From Pectobacterium aroidearum (GTDB lineage Bacteria; Pseudomonadota; Gammaproteobacteria; Enterobacterales; Enterobacteriaceae), in assembly GCF_041228105.1 (NCBI RefSeq), contig NZ_CP166097.1, positions 3,286,001 through 3,350,000 of the forward strand: a stretch of DNA of 64,000 bases, written 5' to 3'. Numbering within the stretch: position 1 is the stretch's first letter; each line of letters opens with the position of its first letter. Made by a program: the position numbers and the translations under genes. Positions 39,544 through 49,152 of the stretch are shown piece after piece. Under the pieces are notes generated by a model that saw only the letters and a list, made by a program, of their open reading frames with translations, had not been told where the DNA came from and ran no database searches.

Positions 39544-40896
39544 ATGGCTTCGAATGTGCTTGATTCAGTTCTATTCCGTGATTCATTTGGTACCCCGGAA
39601 ATGCGGGCGATCTTCGATGACCGGGAACTCATCCGTAAGTATGTTGAAGTAGAAATCGCGCTGGCCAATGCACAGGCACGCTGTGGCGTCATCCCCGAAG
39701 AAGCTGCCGCAGAAATCACAGCCAGCTGTAACGCCGACACGCTCGATTTTGAGCTGCTGCGCCACGAAACAGAAATTGTAGGCTACCCAATCCTGCCGCT
39801 GGTGCATCAAATCTCCAAACAGGCGGGTCACTCTGGTGGTTATGTACACTGGGGCGCAACGACACAGGACATTATGGATACCGCCGTGGTGCTGCAAATC
39901 CGTGATGCATTCGCGTTAATTGAAGCAGATATTGATGCACTGCGTTCTATTTTGGCTGGACTGGCCGCACGCTACCGTAATACGCCCATGGCTGGGCGCA
40001 CCCATTTACAGCAAGCGCTACCGATTACGTTCGGCTATAAAGCCGCCATCTGGCTGGATATGTTTGACCGCCATGCAGAGCGCCTGGCACAGCTGCGCCC
40101 GCGTGTGCTGGTAGGCGAATTCGCAGGTGCAGCCGGCACACTGGCCTCGTTGGGTGATAAAGGACTCGCGGTACAAAAAGCCCTGATGGCCGAACTCGGT
40201 CTGGGCGTTCCTACCTCAACCTGGCATGTTGCCCGTGATGGATTTGCCGAAGCCGTCAACCTGCTGGCGGTCATCACGGGTTCGTTGGGAAAAATTGGCT
40301 ACGACGTCATGCTGATGGCCTCCAACGAATTTGGCGAACTGTATGAACCGTTTGTCAAAGGCCGTGGAGCCAGCAGCACCATGCCGCAAAAGCGTAATCC
40401 CATCTCCAGTGAACTGATGCTGGCCTGCGCCAAAGGCGTTCGCCAACAGGCGGGGTTGATGCTGGATGCGATGGTCCAAGATCTGGAACGCGCCACGGGC
40501 CCCTGGCATGCAGAATGGATTGCCATTCCGGAAAGTTTCATTCTCTCCGCTGGCGCGCTTCATCAGGCCAAATTCATGCTGAACGGCTTGATTGTGGATG
40601 AGAAAATGATGCTGAAAAACCTCAACATGACTAACGGCCTGATTGTGGCTGAAGCCGTTATGATGGGGCTGGCACCGTATATTGGTCGTCAGGAAGCACA
40701 CGACATCGTCTACGATGCCTGCCGCATCGTGAATGAGAAAGGCGGTACACTGGCCGATGTGCTCAATGCTATGCCCAACGTCGCCAGCCGACTCGATCCT
40801 AAATTAATCAACGATCTGACCAACCCCGTCAATTATTTGGGGAGCGCCCCTGAAATGGTGGATCAGGTATTAAATAAAACAGAAAGACACCATTAA
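39544..40896 (+). CDS. Fumarase/aspartase superfamily lyase (CMLE/adenylosuccinate-lyase-like)
   Basis: 450 residues. The superfamily signature GASSTMPQKRNPISSE is at about residues 279-294. The conserved HWGATTQDIMDT (about 101-112) and GRTHLQQALPITFG blocks match 3-carboxy-cis,cis-muconate cycloisomerase or adenylosuccinate-lyase-like members. Serine in the signature is the catalytic base region. Core purB and pca genes are not nearby, so this copy is likely a specialised catabolic lyase, paired with the transporter gene 144 bp downstream. Substrate is inferred only to be a dicarboxylate-like compound. Confidence 0.85.
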   Translation: MASNVLDSVLFRDSFGTPEMRAIFDDRELIRKYVEVEIALANAQARCGVIPEEAAAEITASCNADTLDFELLRHETEIVGYPILPLVHQISKQAGHSGGYVHWGATTQDIMDTAVVLQIRDAFALIEADIDALRSILAGLAARYRNTPMAGRTHLQQALPITFGYKAAIWLDMFDRHAERLAQLRPRVLVGEFAGAAGTLASLGDKGLAVQKALMAELGLGVPTSTWHVARDGFAEAVNLLAVITGSLGKIGYDVMLMASNEFGELYEPFVKGRGASSTMPQKRNPISSELMLACAKGVRQQAGLMLDAMVQDLERATGPWHAEWIAIPESFILSAGALHQAKFMLNGLIVDEKMMLKNLNMTNGLIVAEAVMMGLAPYIGRQEAHDIVYDACRIVNEKGGTLADVLNAMPNVASRLDPKLINDLTNPVNYLGSAPEMVDQVLNKTERHH

Positions 40897-40949
40897 TCAC
40901 CGGTGATTATCCGGTATCACCCTAACTAACAGACTGAGATCGAGACATT

Positions 40950-40978
40950 CCCAGACGCAAGATAATAGCGCGTCTGGG
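40950..40978 (+). other. Stem-loop between lyase and transporter genes
   Basis: CCCAGACGC / GCGTCTGGG with an 11-nt loop, no T-run. It may stabilise the upstream message or attenuate transcription into the transporter gene. Confidence 0.5.
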
Positions 40979-41040
40979 CGGGCCTTCTGTTGCCGGGAAT
41001 GATGGCGGATAACCATTACTTGCACGATTAAGGAGACGCT

Positions 41041-42462
41041 ATGTCATCCGAATCATCCACCAAGAAAAAAATAGTCGCGGTTATTATTCCTCTCCTGCTA
41101 GGCCTGATTATCTGGTTTTCCCCGGTTCCTGATGGCCTTACGCCGCAGGCCTGGCATATGTTCACGATTTTTGCCGCCACCATCGCCGCGATATTGACGC
41201 AGCCGCTGCCGTCGGGCGCAATCATGCTACTCGTTCTTTGCGTGACCATCTTCACCGGCACCTTAACCGAAGCCAAAGCGCTAGCGGGTTTTTCCAGTGG
41301 CACCGTCTGGCTCATCTTCTGTGCCTACATCCTCTCTCTGGGGTTTGTGACGTCTGGGCTGGGAAAACGTATTGCCTATAAAATGCTGTCGCTATTCGGC
41401 GGAAGCAGTCTGGGAATCGCCTATTCACTGGGCGTTTCCGATCTCATCATGGCGCCCGCCATGCCCTCCGTCACCGCGCGGTCGGGAGGCATTATCTTTC
41501 CTATCGCCCGTTCAATTAATGAAGTATTAGGCTCAACACCCGGCGTCAGCGGTAAAAAGATCGGGGACTTTCTGATCATGGTCTGTTTTCAGTTTACCCC
41601 GATCACCGGTGCCATTTTTCTTACCGGCATGGCCGCCAACCCACTCGTTGGCAGTCTGGCGAAAACCTCATTAGGCGTGGACATTACCTGGGGCGGCTGG
41701 TTTATTGCCGCCGTCGTCCCCGCCATGTGCTGTTTCTGCCTGATGCCGTTGCTGGTTTACAAAATACTGAATCCGGAACTGAAAAAAACGCCAGAAGCCA
41801 AAGAGATGGGACGTCAGTCGCTGGCGGAATTGGGAAGCATGAAACCGGCAGAGAAAAAAGTAGCCTTCGGTTTTGTTCTTGCGCTGCTTGGCTGGGGCAC
41901 CAGCCTGATCACCGGTTTCTCCGCCACTTCCGTCGGGTTGGCCTTAGTCGCCTACCTGTTCGTTACGCAAGCCGTACAGTGGAAAGAAGTACTCAACGAT
42001 CGCGCCGCATGGGATACGGTCATCTGGTTTAGCGTCATTATCAGCCTCGCCGCAGGGCTATCTGACTTGGGTTTCATTAAGTGGATGACCATTAAGCTGG
42101 GTAATTCCATACAGGGTTTCGGCGCGATGGAAACCTTTGTGATTCTCGGCATCCTGTATATTTATGTGCACTATCTGTTTGCTACCGCCTCTGGCCACGT
42201 CGCCGCACTCTATGCGCCCTTCGCCGCCACCGCAATAGCCGCAGGCGCGCCGCCCATGATGGTTGCCATCTGTTTTGGTATTTTTAGCAACCTGATGTGG
42301 GGAAATACCGAATACGGCGGTGGCCCTGGCCCTATCTATTTTGCTCAGGGATATTTTGAACGGCACCGTTTCTATAAAATCAATTTCTGCATCGTCACGT
42401 TTAACGTCGCCCTGATTTTTATCGTCGGCTTAATGTGGTGGAAATTGATTGGCTATTATTAA
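41041..42462 (+). CDS. DASS family anion:sodium symporter (CitT/2-oxoglutarate type)
   Basis: 473-residue integral membrane protein of the divalent anion:sodium symporter family, about twelve hydrophobic helices. Conserved stretches: SGTVWLIFCAYILSLGF, MPSVTARSGGIIFPIARSI (hairpin region), FTPITGAIFLTGMAANP, and ATASGHVAALYAPFAATAIA. Members import di- or tricarboxylates such as citrate, tartrate, malate or 2-oxoglutarate. With the upstream lyase it probably forms a transport-and-cleavage unit under the GntR regulator. Strong terminator downstream. Confidence 0.88.
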   Translation: MSSESSTKKKIVAVIIPLLLGLIIWFSPVPDGLTPQAWHMFTIFAATIAAILTQPLPSGAIMLLVLCVTIFTGTLTEAKALAGFSSGTVWLIFCAYILSLGFVTSGLGKRIAYKMLSLFGGSSLGIAYSLGVSDLIMAPAMPSVTARSGGIIFPIARSINEVLGSTPGVSGKKIGDFLIMVCFQFTPITGAIFLTGMAANPLVGSLAKTSLGVDITWGGWFIAAVVPAMCCFCLMPLLVYKILNPELKKTPEAKEMGRQSLAELGSMKPAEKKVAFGFVLALLGWGTSLITGFSATSVGLALVAYLFVTQAVQWKEVLNDRAAWDTVIWFSVIISLAAGLSDLGFIKWMTIKLGNSIQGFGAMETFVILGILYIYVHYLFATASGHVAALYAPFAATAIAAGAPPMMVAICFGIFSNLMWGNTEYGGGPGPIYFAQGYFERHRFYKINFCIVTFNVALIFIVGLMWWKLIGYY

Positions 42463-42485
42463 TCACCAGCGTTACCCACACGTAA

Positions 42486-42520
42486 AAATAACGGGGAGGT
42501 CATCTACCTCCCCGTTATTT
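42486..42520. terminator. Strong bidirectional terminator after the symporter gene
   Basis: Perfect 14-bp stem AAATAACGGGGAGG / CCTCCCCGTTATTT with a 7-nt loop, lying between the symporter stop and the convergent small-membrane-protein gene. Confidence 0.88.
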
Positions 42521-42546
42521 CATCATCATCGTCAGACTCTCAGCTA

Positions 42547-42714
42547 TTAAATGCCATCATCTTTCGTCTGTACCCAAAACGCATGCACCAGCCCAGGAAA
42601 ATAGCCTAACAGCGTTAAAATAATATTCAGAATAAATGCCCCGCCAACCCCTTTTCCCAATAACACGCCCAACGGTGGCAGAAGAATAGTTAAAACGACG
42701 CGCCAAAATCCCAT
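42547..42714 (-). CDS. YqaE/Pmp3 family small membrane protein
   Basis: 55-residue peptide MGFWRVVLTILLPPLGVLLG followed by a second hydrophobic helix (GGAFILNIILTLLGYFPGLVHAFWV): the two-helix PMP3 (UPF0057) fold, with the conserved LPPLGV and GY-PG-HA motifs. An ideal GGAGG ribosome site sits 6 bp before ATG 42714. Family members are stress-related and influence membrane potential in yeast; role here unknown. Too short for most gene callers. Confidence 0.88.
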   Translation of the reverse strand: MGFWRVVLTILLPPLGVLLGKGVGGAFILNIILTLLGYFPGLVHAFWVQTKDDGI

Positions 42715-42889
42715 ATCAACCTCCGTAACGTGATAATTACTTTTGAAAATAGTTCAGCGTTCGGGATTTGTCAGTATTCACCGAAACAATTGGGATTAAT
42801 CTTTGCCAAAGGCGGAAAGGTGCGCGGTATATGTACAATGGCGGTATAATCAATTCTCATGCGTAATGCCTGTTTATAAAGGATAAAGA

Positions 42890-43276
42890 ATGAAAAAATT
42901 CGCCATTGCCCTCTTTGCTCTACTGCCCTTAACGCAAGCCGAAGCAGCAGACTGCGGCAACGCCAGCACACAGCTAGAAATGAGCCAGTGTGCTGCTGAT
43001 GAGTATAAAAAAGTGGATGACGAGCTTAATCGACTTTATCAGGATGTTGCCAAGCGTCTGGTGATTGAAGAGCACAAACCATTACTCAAATCAGCCCAAA
43101 GAAAATGGATTGCCTATCGCGATGCTGACTGTGAGTTTCAGACCTTCCCAACAACAGGGGGATCGATCCATGGCATGTTGTATTCCCAGTGCCTGACGCA
43201 GAAAACCGCCGAGCGCGTAGAAGAATTCAAAAGCATGCTACGTTGTAAAGAAGGGGATTTGAGCTGCCCGCTTTGA
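42890..43276 (+). CDS. LprI/DUF1311-type lysozyme-inhibitor-like protein
   Basis: 128-residue secreted protein: signal peptide about 1-20 (ALLPLTQAEAAD), then a DUF1311 domain with the expected Cys pattern (C at ADCGN, SQCAAD, DCEF, SQCLTQ, RCKEG, SCPL) and the core LNRLYQDVAKRL, RKWIAYRDADC. LprI of Mycobacterium inhibits lysozyme; most enterobacterial homologues are unstudied. Single gene, good ribosome site before ATG 42890. Confidence 0.85.
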   Translation: MKKFAIALFALLPLTQAEAADCGNASTQLEMSQCAADEYKKVDDELNRLYQDVAKRLVIEEHKPLLKSAQRKWIAYRDADCEFQTFPTTGGSIHGMLYSQCLTQKTAERVEEFKSMLRCKEGDLSCPL

Positions 43277-43334
43277 CCCACTGCCAAGTGTGGAAAGCGT
43301 CACAGACTAAACGCGTGGTAAGTGTTTGAATAGC

Positions 43335-43424
43335 TGGCGGAGAGAGGGGGATTTGAACCCCCGGTAGAGTTGCCCCTACTCCAGTTTTCGAGACTGGTCC
43401 GTTCAGCCGCTCCGGCATCTCTCC
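43335..43424 (-). tRNA. serU: tRNA-Ser(CGA)
   Basis: Minus-strand 90-nt sequence starting GGAGAGATGCCGGAGCGGCT and ending in encoded CCA, with the long variable arm of serine tRNAs. Anticodon loop CTCGAAA gives CGA. Confidence 0.97.
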
Positions 43425-43517
43425 GTTTAGCAGTTGCCATGATGCCCGCTTTTACGGCATTTTAACAGCACGCGCCCTCGCCTTTAAATTCAAGTGACGA
43501 CTTAACGAGCAATAACA

Positions 43518-44315
43518 ATGATTAAATGGCCGTGGAAAAACTCTCAACCTCAGGTGCAGACGCTTGAACACTGGCAAGCTGCGATTTCCATCCCGCTTCT
43601 CGCCCCCTTAAGCGATGAAGAACGCCAGCAACTGGTCACCCTTGCCGATCAGTTTCTGAAGCAAAAGCGCCTGATTCCGTTGCAGGAACTGGTGTTAACG
43701 GAAATCATGCAGCAGCGCATCGCCCTGTTGTTTTCCCTGCCGGTGCTGTCGTTGGGAATGGATGCGCTGGATGGCTTCCACGAAGTTTTGGTTTACCCCG
43801 GCCCGTTTATTGTCGAGGAAGAGTGGCAAGACGACATCGGGCTCGTGCATACGGGGAAAATGGTACAGTCCGGGCAAAGCTGGGATCAGGGGCCGATTGT
43901 TCTCAACTGGCAGGAAGTACAGGACTCCTTCGATCTCTCCGGTTTCAACCTCATCATTCATGAAGTCGCGCACAAGCTGGATATTCGCAGCAGCGGCGAA
44001 GCAACGGGGGTTCCCTTGATTCCCCTGCGCGATATTGCTGTCTGGGAACAGCATCTGCACGGTGCGATGGATGCTTTGCAGGAAGAGATCGATCTGGTTG
44101 GCGAAGAGGCCGCCAGCATGGATCCCTACGCCGTCCACGATCCGGCAGAGTGCTTTGCGGTATTGTCAGAATACTTTTTCAGCGCGCCCGAACTGCTCGA
44201 CGAGCGTTTCCCCGACCTGTACCGCTGCTTCCAAAAATTCTATCGACAAGATCCACTCGCTCGCCTGAAAAGCTGGCAAAGCAGCGTCAACTACCGTGCC
44301 CCATCCATTTACTAA
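43518..44315 (+). CDS. mtfA: Mlc titration factor MtfA
   Basis: Cytosolic zinc peptidase, 265 residues, which in E. coli binds the glucose repressor Mlc and affects ptsG. The metal motif HEVAHKLD (about residues 150-157) has the HExxH form, and [20 protein letters not shown] near the C-terminus supplies the third ligand Glu region. Start ATG 43518 preceded by GAGCAATAAC, a weak ribosome site. It lies beside tRNA-Asn, as in many enterobacteria. Confidence 0.93.
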   Translation: MIKWPWKNSQPQVQTLEHWQAAISIPLLAPLSDEERQQLVTLADQFLKQKRLIPLQELVLTEIMQQRIALLFSLPVLSLGMDALDGFHEVLVYPGPFIVEEEWQDDIGLVHTGKMVQSGQSWDQGPIVLNWQEVQDSFDLSGFNLIIHEVAHKLDIRSSGEATGVPLIPLRDIAVWEQHLHGAMDALQEEIDLVGEEAASMDPYAVHDPAECFAVLSEYFFSAPELLDERFPDLYRCFQKFYRQDPLARLKSWQSSVNYRAPSIY

Positions 44316-44378
44316 CTCATAAAAAAACAGCGAATTGTACACAGCCTAAACAGTCAGACGATAAAGCTGATTTTGCCG

Positions 44379-44407
44379 TTGACAGTACCGCGGGTGGCGG
44401 ATATCAT
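44379..44407 (+). promoter_or_regulatory. Promoter of tRNA-Asn
   Basis: TTGACA (44379) and TATCAT (44402) separated by 17 bp, with a GC-rich discriminator (GCGCCCC) as in stringently controlled stable-RNA promoters, 18 bp before the tRNA. Confidence 0.88.
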
Positions 44408-44425
44408 GCGCCCCGTTCACGCGAT

Positions 44426-44501
44426 TCCTCTGTAGTTCAGTCGGTAGAACGGCGGACTGTTAATCCGTATGTCACTGGTTCGAGTCCAGTCAGAGGAGCC
44501 A
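44426..44501 (+). tRNA. asnT: tRNA-Asn(GTT)
   Basis: 76-nt standard tRNA ending in encoded CCA; anticodon loop CTGTTAA gives GTT. Asparagine tRNAs are common integration sites, and an integrase remnant follows. Confidence 0.97.
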
Positions 44502-44510
44502 TATTTAGAA

Positions 44511-44543
44511 AATCCCGCTTAAGGAAACTTAAGCGGGATTTTT
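44511..44543 (+). terminator. tRNA-Asn terminator (copy A)
   Basis: AATCCCGCTTAAG / CTTAAGCGGGATT, 4-nt GAAA loop, then TTTGCTTTT, 9 bp after the tRNA. Nearly identical with its downstream 25 bases to the hairpin at 51301. Confidence 0.93.
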
Positions 44544-44675
44544 GCTTTTCGCATTGTATTCAATACGTTCCACCTGAAAATCGTTCCCGATGTACATTTC
44601 GTTTTCACTAATCATCGGGAGAATTTGGCGGTCAGATTTGGGGTCAAGTTGGTTCGATGACGGAGTGACCCCAAA

Positions 44676-45128
44676 ATGTCTCTTAACGACTCAAAAATCC
44701 GCAACTTAAAACCATCCGAAAACCCTTCAAAGTTTCCGATTCTCACGGTCTGTACCTTTTAGTTAATCCAGGCGGTTCACGTCTCTGGTATTTTAAAATA
44801 GAAAAGAATCTCGCCTCGGCTTAGGTGCCTATCCTGACGTATCTCTGGCAGATCCCCGTCAACAGCGTGACGGTATACGTAAATTGCTAGCGCGGAATAT
44901 CACCCCACACCATCGAGCGGTAGAAAAAGCGCCCCGATCACCAGAAAAATCATTCAAGGACGTGGCGCTAGATTGACATAAGCACAACCGGACATGGTCA
45001 TAGGATGTCGTTAAGCGTCAAATGAGCCATCAAGAATGCAATAGTGTTAGAGCGACTTACATCTATAAAGCAGAATATCTCAATGCCAGAAAAGTGATGA
45101 TGCAATGGTAGTCGGATTATCTGCCAAA
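44676..45128 (+). pseudogene. P4-type integrase remnant (broken)
   Basis: Frame from ATG 44676 reads MSLNDSKIRNLKPSE, the arm-binding start of P4-type integrases. It breaks by frameshift near 44735 but continues in another frame with LVNPGGSRLWYF and LGLGAYPDVSLADPRQQR. Further on come DVAL-D-HKHNRTWS (one stop) and, directly joined, AEYLNARKVMMQW-SDYL, the typical C-terminus with one stop. Most of the catalytic domain is deleted. It lies immediately after tRNA-Asn, its usual target. Confidence 0.82.
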
Positions 45129-45158
45129 TAATCCTCTCTTCTTCATTCTATTCTGTAA

Positions 45159-46274
45159 TTACGCATACTCAGGATAGTCTGTATATCCACGCTCATCACC
45201 GCCATACAAAGTGGAGTCATCAACCTGATTTAATGCACATCCATTAAGAATGCGTTCAGGCAAATCTGGATTGGCAATGAACGTACGTCCGAACCCAAAA
45301 ATATCACCATATCCTTCACCAAGAATTTTTCTCGCCTTTTCTGAGGTATATTTACCTGCGTACATGATTATTCCTGAGAAGACATCACGTAATCCCTGAC
45401 GGAATGAAACTGGCATTTCCGGGCAATTTTCCCAGTCAGCTTCAGCAATCGACAAGTAGGCAATACCTATTTCATTAAGCATTTCTGCCGCCTGAATGTA
45501 AGTGTCATGCGGATCAGATTCAACAATGCCGAGATAGGTGCGATCTTCTTGAGTGGTTTCGAATAAAGGCGCGAAGCGCACACCCACACGTTTTGCACCA
45601 AATACTGAAACGACAGCTTCTGTCACTTCTTTCAGGAAGCGCAGACGATTCGTTAAAGAGCCGCCATATTCATCAGTACGATGGTTGGTATGTTCCGAAA
45701 TAAACTGATTTAACAGATAACCGTTAGCTGAATGTAGCTCAACACCATCAAACCCAGCACGCATCGCATTCTTCGCTGCTTCACGATACAGCTCTACCAG
45801 CTCTTTAACTTCTACTGTAGACAGTTCTCGCGGTACGCTGGGCGAGGTTAGCTCACCTTCACCCGGACCAGTTTCGATAAACACTCTGACGTTGGTTGCA
45901 GGAATAGCCGAAGGTGCCACAGGAGCCTGATTTCCTGGTTGTAAACTGGTATGCGATACGCGACCAACATGCCAGAGCTGACAAAAAATTATGCCACCTT
46001 CTTCATGAACTGCATTTGTGACCTTACGCCAACCTTCCACCTGTTCTTCGCTGTGTATTCCTGGAGTCCAGGCGTAGCCCTGCCCACGCGGCTCAATCTG
46101 GGAGCCTTCAGTAACCATAAAGCCCGCAGTCGCACGCTGGCGATAATACGTCGCCATCATGTCATTGGGCACATTGCCGGGCTGAGAACTTCTGCACCGT
46201 GTGAGCGGCGGCAATACGATACGATTACGGAGATCAAGATCACCGAGTTTTGCTGGTTTAAAGAGCGTTTTCAT
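45159..46274 (-). CDS. Old yellow enzyme family alkene reductase
   Basis: FMN-dependent NADPH:alkene reductase (NemA/OYE type), 371 residues from ATG 46274. Seen: PLTRCRSSQPGNVPNDMMATYY, LWHVGRVSHTSLQPG, and GVELHSANGYLLNQFISEHTNHRTDEYGGSLTNR split as the usual active-site blocks (His and Asn in HSANGYL, about residue 185). Reduces electrophilic alkenes, nitro esters or quinones. Divergent from an ArsR-type regulator with AT-rich palindromes between. First gene of the tRNA-Asn-associated block. Confidence 0.9.
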   Translation of the reverse strand: MKTLFKPAKLGDLDLRNRIVLPPLTRCRSSQPGNVPNDMMATYYRQRATAGFMVTEGSQIEPRGQGYAWTPGIHSEEQVEGWRKVTNAVHEEGGIIFCQLWHVGRVSHTSLQPGNQAPVAPSAIPATNVRVFIETGPGEGELTSPSVPRELSTVEVKELVELYREAAKNAMRAGFDGVELHSANGYLLNQFISEHTNHRTDEYGGSLTNRLRFLKEVTEAVVSVFGAKRVGVRFAPLFETTQEDRTYLGIVESDPHDTYIQAAEMLNEIGIAYLSIAEADWENCPEMPVSFRQGLRDVFSGIIMYAGKYTSEKARKILGEGYGDIFGFGRTFIANPDLPERILNGCALNQVDDSTLYGGDERGYTDYPEYA

Positions 46275-46318
46275 ATGCGTTTTCCTGAATCTGTTGAACA
46301 CGGGACAACACATTAAAA

Positions 46319-46409
46319 GATTTAAATGTGTAAATCAATTGCGAGATATCCCTTTCCCTGCCACATCTGTGTCATGTGGTTCAGATCACACATTCATACA
46401 TTTAAATGT
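46319..46409. promoter_or_regulatory. Operator-like AT palindromes in divergent promoter
   Basis: GATTTAAATGTGTAAATC (46319-46336) and ACATTTAAATGT (46398-46409) are near-perfect palindromes sharing the core ATTTAAATGT, 62 bp apart, between the reductase and the regulator. Likely sites for the ArsR-type protein encoded next. Confidence 0.68.
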
Positions 46410-46619
46410 TTAAATATTAAAATGAGACAGGTATTATTCTTCATGTACTCATCTGCCTTATCGTCATAACAGCGATACTGTAAGCATGATGTATTGAGTG
46501 GCTACCGGGATTTTACGGTTACACAAACGCAGATACCCGGGTGTTTCCACCCATACAGGCAGGGCATAATGAAACCTGTCGATTGCATCATCAGCAATGT
46601 CCTCAGTGAAGGTAATGTT

Positions 46620-46961
46620 ATGGAATTAGATGAAGTTTTTAAAAGCCTGTCGAACCCGACCCGACGAGCAATTCTTTCCTGGCTCAAAGAGCCGGATTTG
46701 CATTTTCGCGACTACATTCCACTGCAGTTGTATGACTTCAGCGTTTATGGTGTTTGCGCAAGTTTCATACAGGATAAGGCGGGGTTATCTCAGCCAGCGA
46801 CGTCACTGTGCCTCAAGGCCCTCCAGGATATGGATTTTGTGATTGCGACTAAAGTCGGCCGATGGACCTACTACAAGCGCAACGACGAACGACTGGCTGA
46901 AGTGATGTCATTGTTGACGACAGAGTTGTCGACGGTGTTACAGACGGATTTATCTCCCTGA
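46620..46961 (+). CDS. ArsR family transcriptional regulator
   Basis: 113 residues from ATG 46620 (MELDEVFKSLSNPTRRAIL), the classic ArsR opening. Winged HTH with AGLSQPATSLCLKALQDMDFV as recognition region and KVGRWTYYKRND as the wing (about 60-95). It lacks the metal-binding ELCVCDL motif; cysteines are at GVCAS and SLCLK. Upstream in-frame starts are less convincing. May sense electrophiles. Confidence 0.85.
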   Translation: MELDEVFKSLSNPTRRAILSWLKEPDLHFRDYIPLQLYDFSVYGVCASFIQDKAGLSQPATSLCLKALQDMDFVIATKVGRWTYYKRNDERLAEVMSLLTTELSTVLQTDLSP

Positions 46962-47037
46962 AAATGAAGCGTATTGATTCATTTCCGGCCTTTCTAGAAC
47001 CACAACCCGTTATCTATTTGCAGAAGAGAGTCAGTCA

Positions 47038-48108
47038 GTGAACAAGTACAGTGTCAATCTCGCACCGTTAAAACAGCCTATTGCTTTTACCAGCGACAAC
47101 ATTGCAGGTGCCTCATCTGAAGTTCTCGAGGCGCTTATTGCCTGTAATACCGGCCATGCAAACCCCTACGGCAATGATGAGTATACCCATCGGGTCGAAC
47201 AGAAATTTTCAGCGCTTTTCGAACGTGATGTCAGCATTTTTCTGGTTCCAACTGGCACCACCGCTAATTCACTGTGCCTGGCGACGATGACCCCTCCGTG
47301 GGGAAGTGTTCTCTGTCATCCTCTTGCACATATTAATAATGACGAATGTGGTGCTCCAGAGTTCTACACGGACGGAGCAAAAATGCACACGGTTGATGGC
47401 CCTGACGCAAAAATTGATCCAATAAAACTAAGCATTGCTGTCAGAAATAAGGTGGGAGATGTGCATACCGTCCAGCCTTCCGTAGTCAGCATAACCCAGG
47501 CGACAGAAGTGGGTAGCATCTATACCCAGACCGAGATAGAGGAAATCGGAGAAGTCTGTCGCTCAGCGAACGTACGTCTTCATATGGATGGTTCTCGACT
47601 GGCAAACGCATTTGTCTCGATGAATTGTTCTCTCGCGGATATGACCTGGCGTGCCGGTGTCGATGCTCTCTCATTTGGCGCAACAAAAAATGGGGTTCCG
47701 TGCGCAGAAGCTGTTGTGCTGTTTGATCCGAAATTAAAGACTGAGCTGGCATATCGCCGAAAACGTGCGGGCCACCTGTTCTCAAAGATGCGTTTCCTGT
47801 CTGCACAGATGGATGCCTATCTGACTAACGATCTGTGGCTGCGTAATGCCCGCCATGCCAACGCGATGGCAAAACGTCTTGTCGACGGACTCCAGCATGT
47901 TAAAGGCGTACAAATCATGGGAACGAATGAAGCCAATATCGTTTTCTGTACGCTTCCTGTTGCGCTCAGCAAAGCTTTACTGGAAGCCGGTTTTGTCTTT
48001 TACGACGGCCGCTGGGAACCAGGCGTGGTTCGGTTTGTAACATCCTTTGCCACCACGGCTGATGAAGTTGATCAGCTAATAGCCTACGCAACAGCTTTGT
48101 CAGCTTAG
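47038..48108 (+). CDS. Low-specificity L-threonine aldolase family protein
   Basis: PLP-dependent aldolase cleaving beta-hydroxy amino acids to glycine and an aldehyde; 356 residues. [21 protein letters not shown] matches the family start region, the PLP lysine lies in [14 protein letters not shown] (about residue 220), and [16 protein letters not shown] is a conserved block. Starts at GTG 47038, one unusual start codon among the neighbours. Between an ArsR regulator and an MDR reductase, and probably co-transcribed with both. Confidence 0.87.
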   Translation: MNKYSVNLAPLKQPIAFTSDNIAGASSEVLEALIACNTGHANPYGNDEYTHRVEQKFSALFERDVSIFLVPTGTTANSLCLATMTPPWGSVLCHPLAHINNDECGAPEFYTDGAKMHTVDGPDAKIDPIKLSIAVRNKVGDVHTVQPSVVSITQATEVGSIYTQTEIEEIGEVCRSANVRLHMDGSRLANAFVSMNCSLADMTWRAGVDALSFGATKNGVPCAEAVVLFDPKLKTELAYRRKRAGHLFSKMRFLSAQMDAYLTNDLWLRNARHANAMAKRLVDGLQHVKGVQIMGTNEANIVFCTLPVALSKALLEAGFVFYDGRWEPGVVRFVTSFATTADEVDQLIAYATALSA

Positions 48109-48148
48109 TTTTGCCTCTACCGGGGCGGTATTATCGAGGGAAATATGT

Positions 48149-49144
48149 ATGTTTAAGGGTATTTTGATCGAAAAAAATGCGGATGGCGTTTTGTCTGTTG
48201 GCATAAGATCTCTTTCTGAGTCCCAACTGCCTGAAGGTAACGTTACCGTCCGGGTAGCCTGCTCAACACTCAACTATAAAGACGCGTTAGCCATCACCGG
48301 AGAATCACCCGTTGTTCGACAGTTTCCAATGGTGCCAGGAATCGATTTCGTCGGTATTGTCGATAGCTCATCAGATCCGTCTTTCAAGACTGGCGACAAA
48401 GTTATCCTTAATGGCTGGGGCGTTGGAGAAAAACACTGGGGTGGGCTGGCGGAAATAGCTCGCGTAAAGGGGGACTGGCTCATCCCGCTACCTAACAAAT
48501 TTTCTGCACGTCAGGCTATGGGGATAGGGACCGCTGGTTATACAGCAATGCTGTGTGTCATGGCACTTGAGCAGCAGGGTGTTAAACCCGGTAAGGGCGA
48601 GGTGCTGGTCACCGGCGCGTCAGGAGGTGTGGGCAGTATCGCTGTTGCGATCCTCACCAGTCTGGGATATGAAGTTGCAGCTGCCACAGGGCGGTTAGAG
48701 GAAGCAGATTTCCTTCACTCACTGGGTGCGAAGAAAATTATCGATCGTAAAACCCTGAGCGAACCGGGTCGGCCACTCGCCAAAGAGCAATGGCAGGCCG
48801 CAATTGATGTTGCAGGAGGGCATACCCTCGCCAATGTATGTGCGTCAATGCAATATCGGGGAGTAGTTGCTGCATGTGGTCTTGCTGCTGGCATGGCATT
48901 CCCGGCCTCTGTTGCCCCTTTCATTCTTCGCGGCGTGAAACTCATTGGCGTGGACAGTGTGATGGTTCCTAAGGAAGAGAGGATAGAAGCCTGGCAGCGT
49001 CTTGAAAGAGATCTGGATATGGACAAACTGGAATCTCTCATCTGCGATATCTCCCTGGAAGAAGCTCTCGAGGTTGCGCCTACACTTCTTGCTGGTCGTG
49101 TCCGTGGCCGGGTCGTCGTGCCATTGACTGCATCTGGAGAATAA
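48149..49144 (+). CDS. MDR-family quinone/acrylyl-CoA reductase (YhdH/AcuI-like)
   Basis: 331-residue NADPH-dependent zinc-independent medium-chain reductase. Seen: [48 protein letters not shown] split in the usual loop, Rossmann motif [16 protein letters not shown] (about 151-166). AcuI-type enzymes reduce acryloyl-CoA, and YhdH is the E. coli member. Together with the old yellow enzyme this suggests detoxification of unsaturated carbonyl compounds. 40 bp after the aldolase gene. Confidence 0.88.
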   Translation: MFKGILIEKNADGVLSVGIRSLSESQLPEGNVTVRVACSTLNYKDALAITGESPVVRQFPMVPGIDFVGIVDSSSDPSFKTGDKVILNGWGVGEKHWGGLAEIARVKGDWLIPLPNKFSARQAMGIGTAGYTAMLCVMALEQQGVKPGKGEVLVTGASGGVGSIAVAILTSLGYEVAAATGRLEEADFLHSLGAKKIIDRKTLSEPGRPLAKEQWQAAIDVAGGHTLANVCASMQYRGVVAACGLAAGMAFPASVAPFILRGVKLIGVDSVMVPKEERIEAWQRLERDLDMDKLESLICDISLEEALEVAPTLLAGRVRGRVVVPLTASGE

Positions 49145-49152
49145 GGTGTCTA

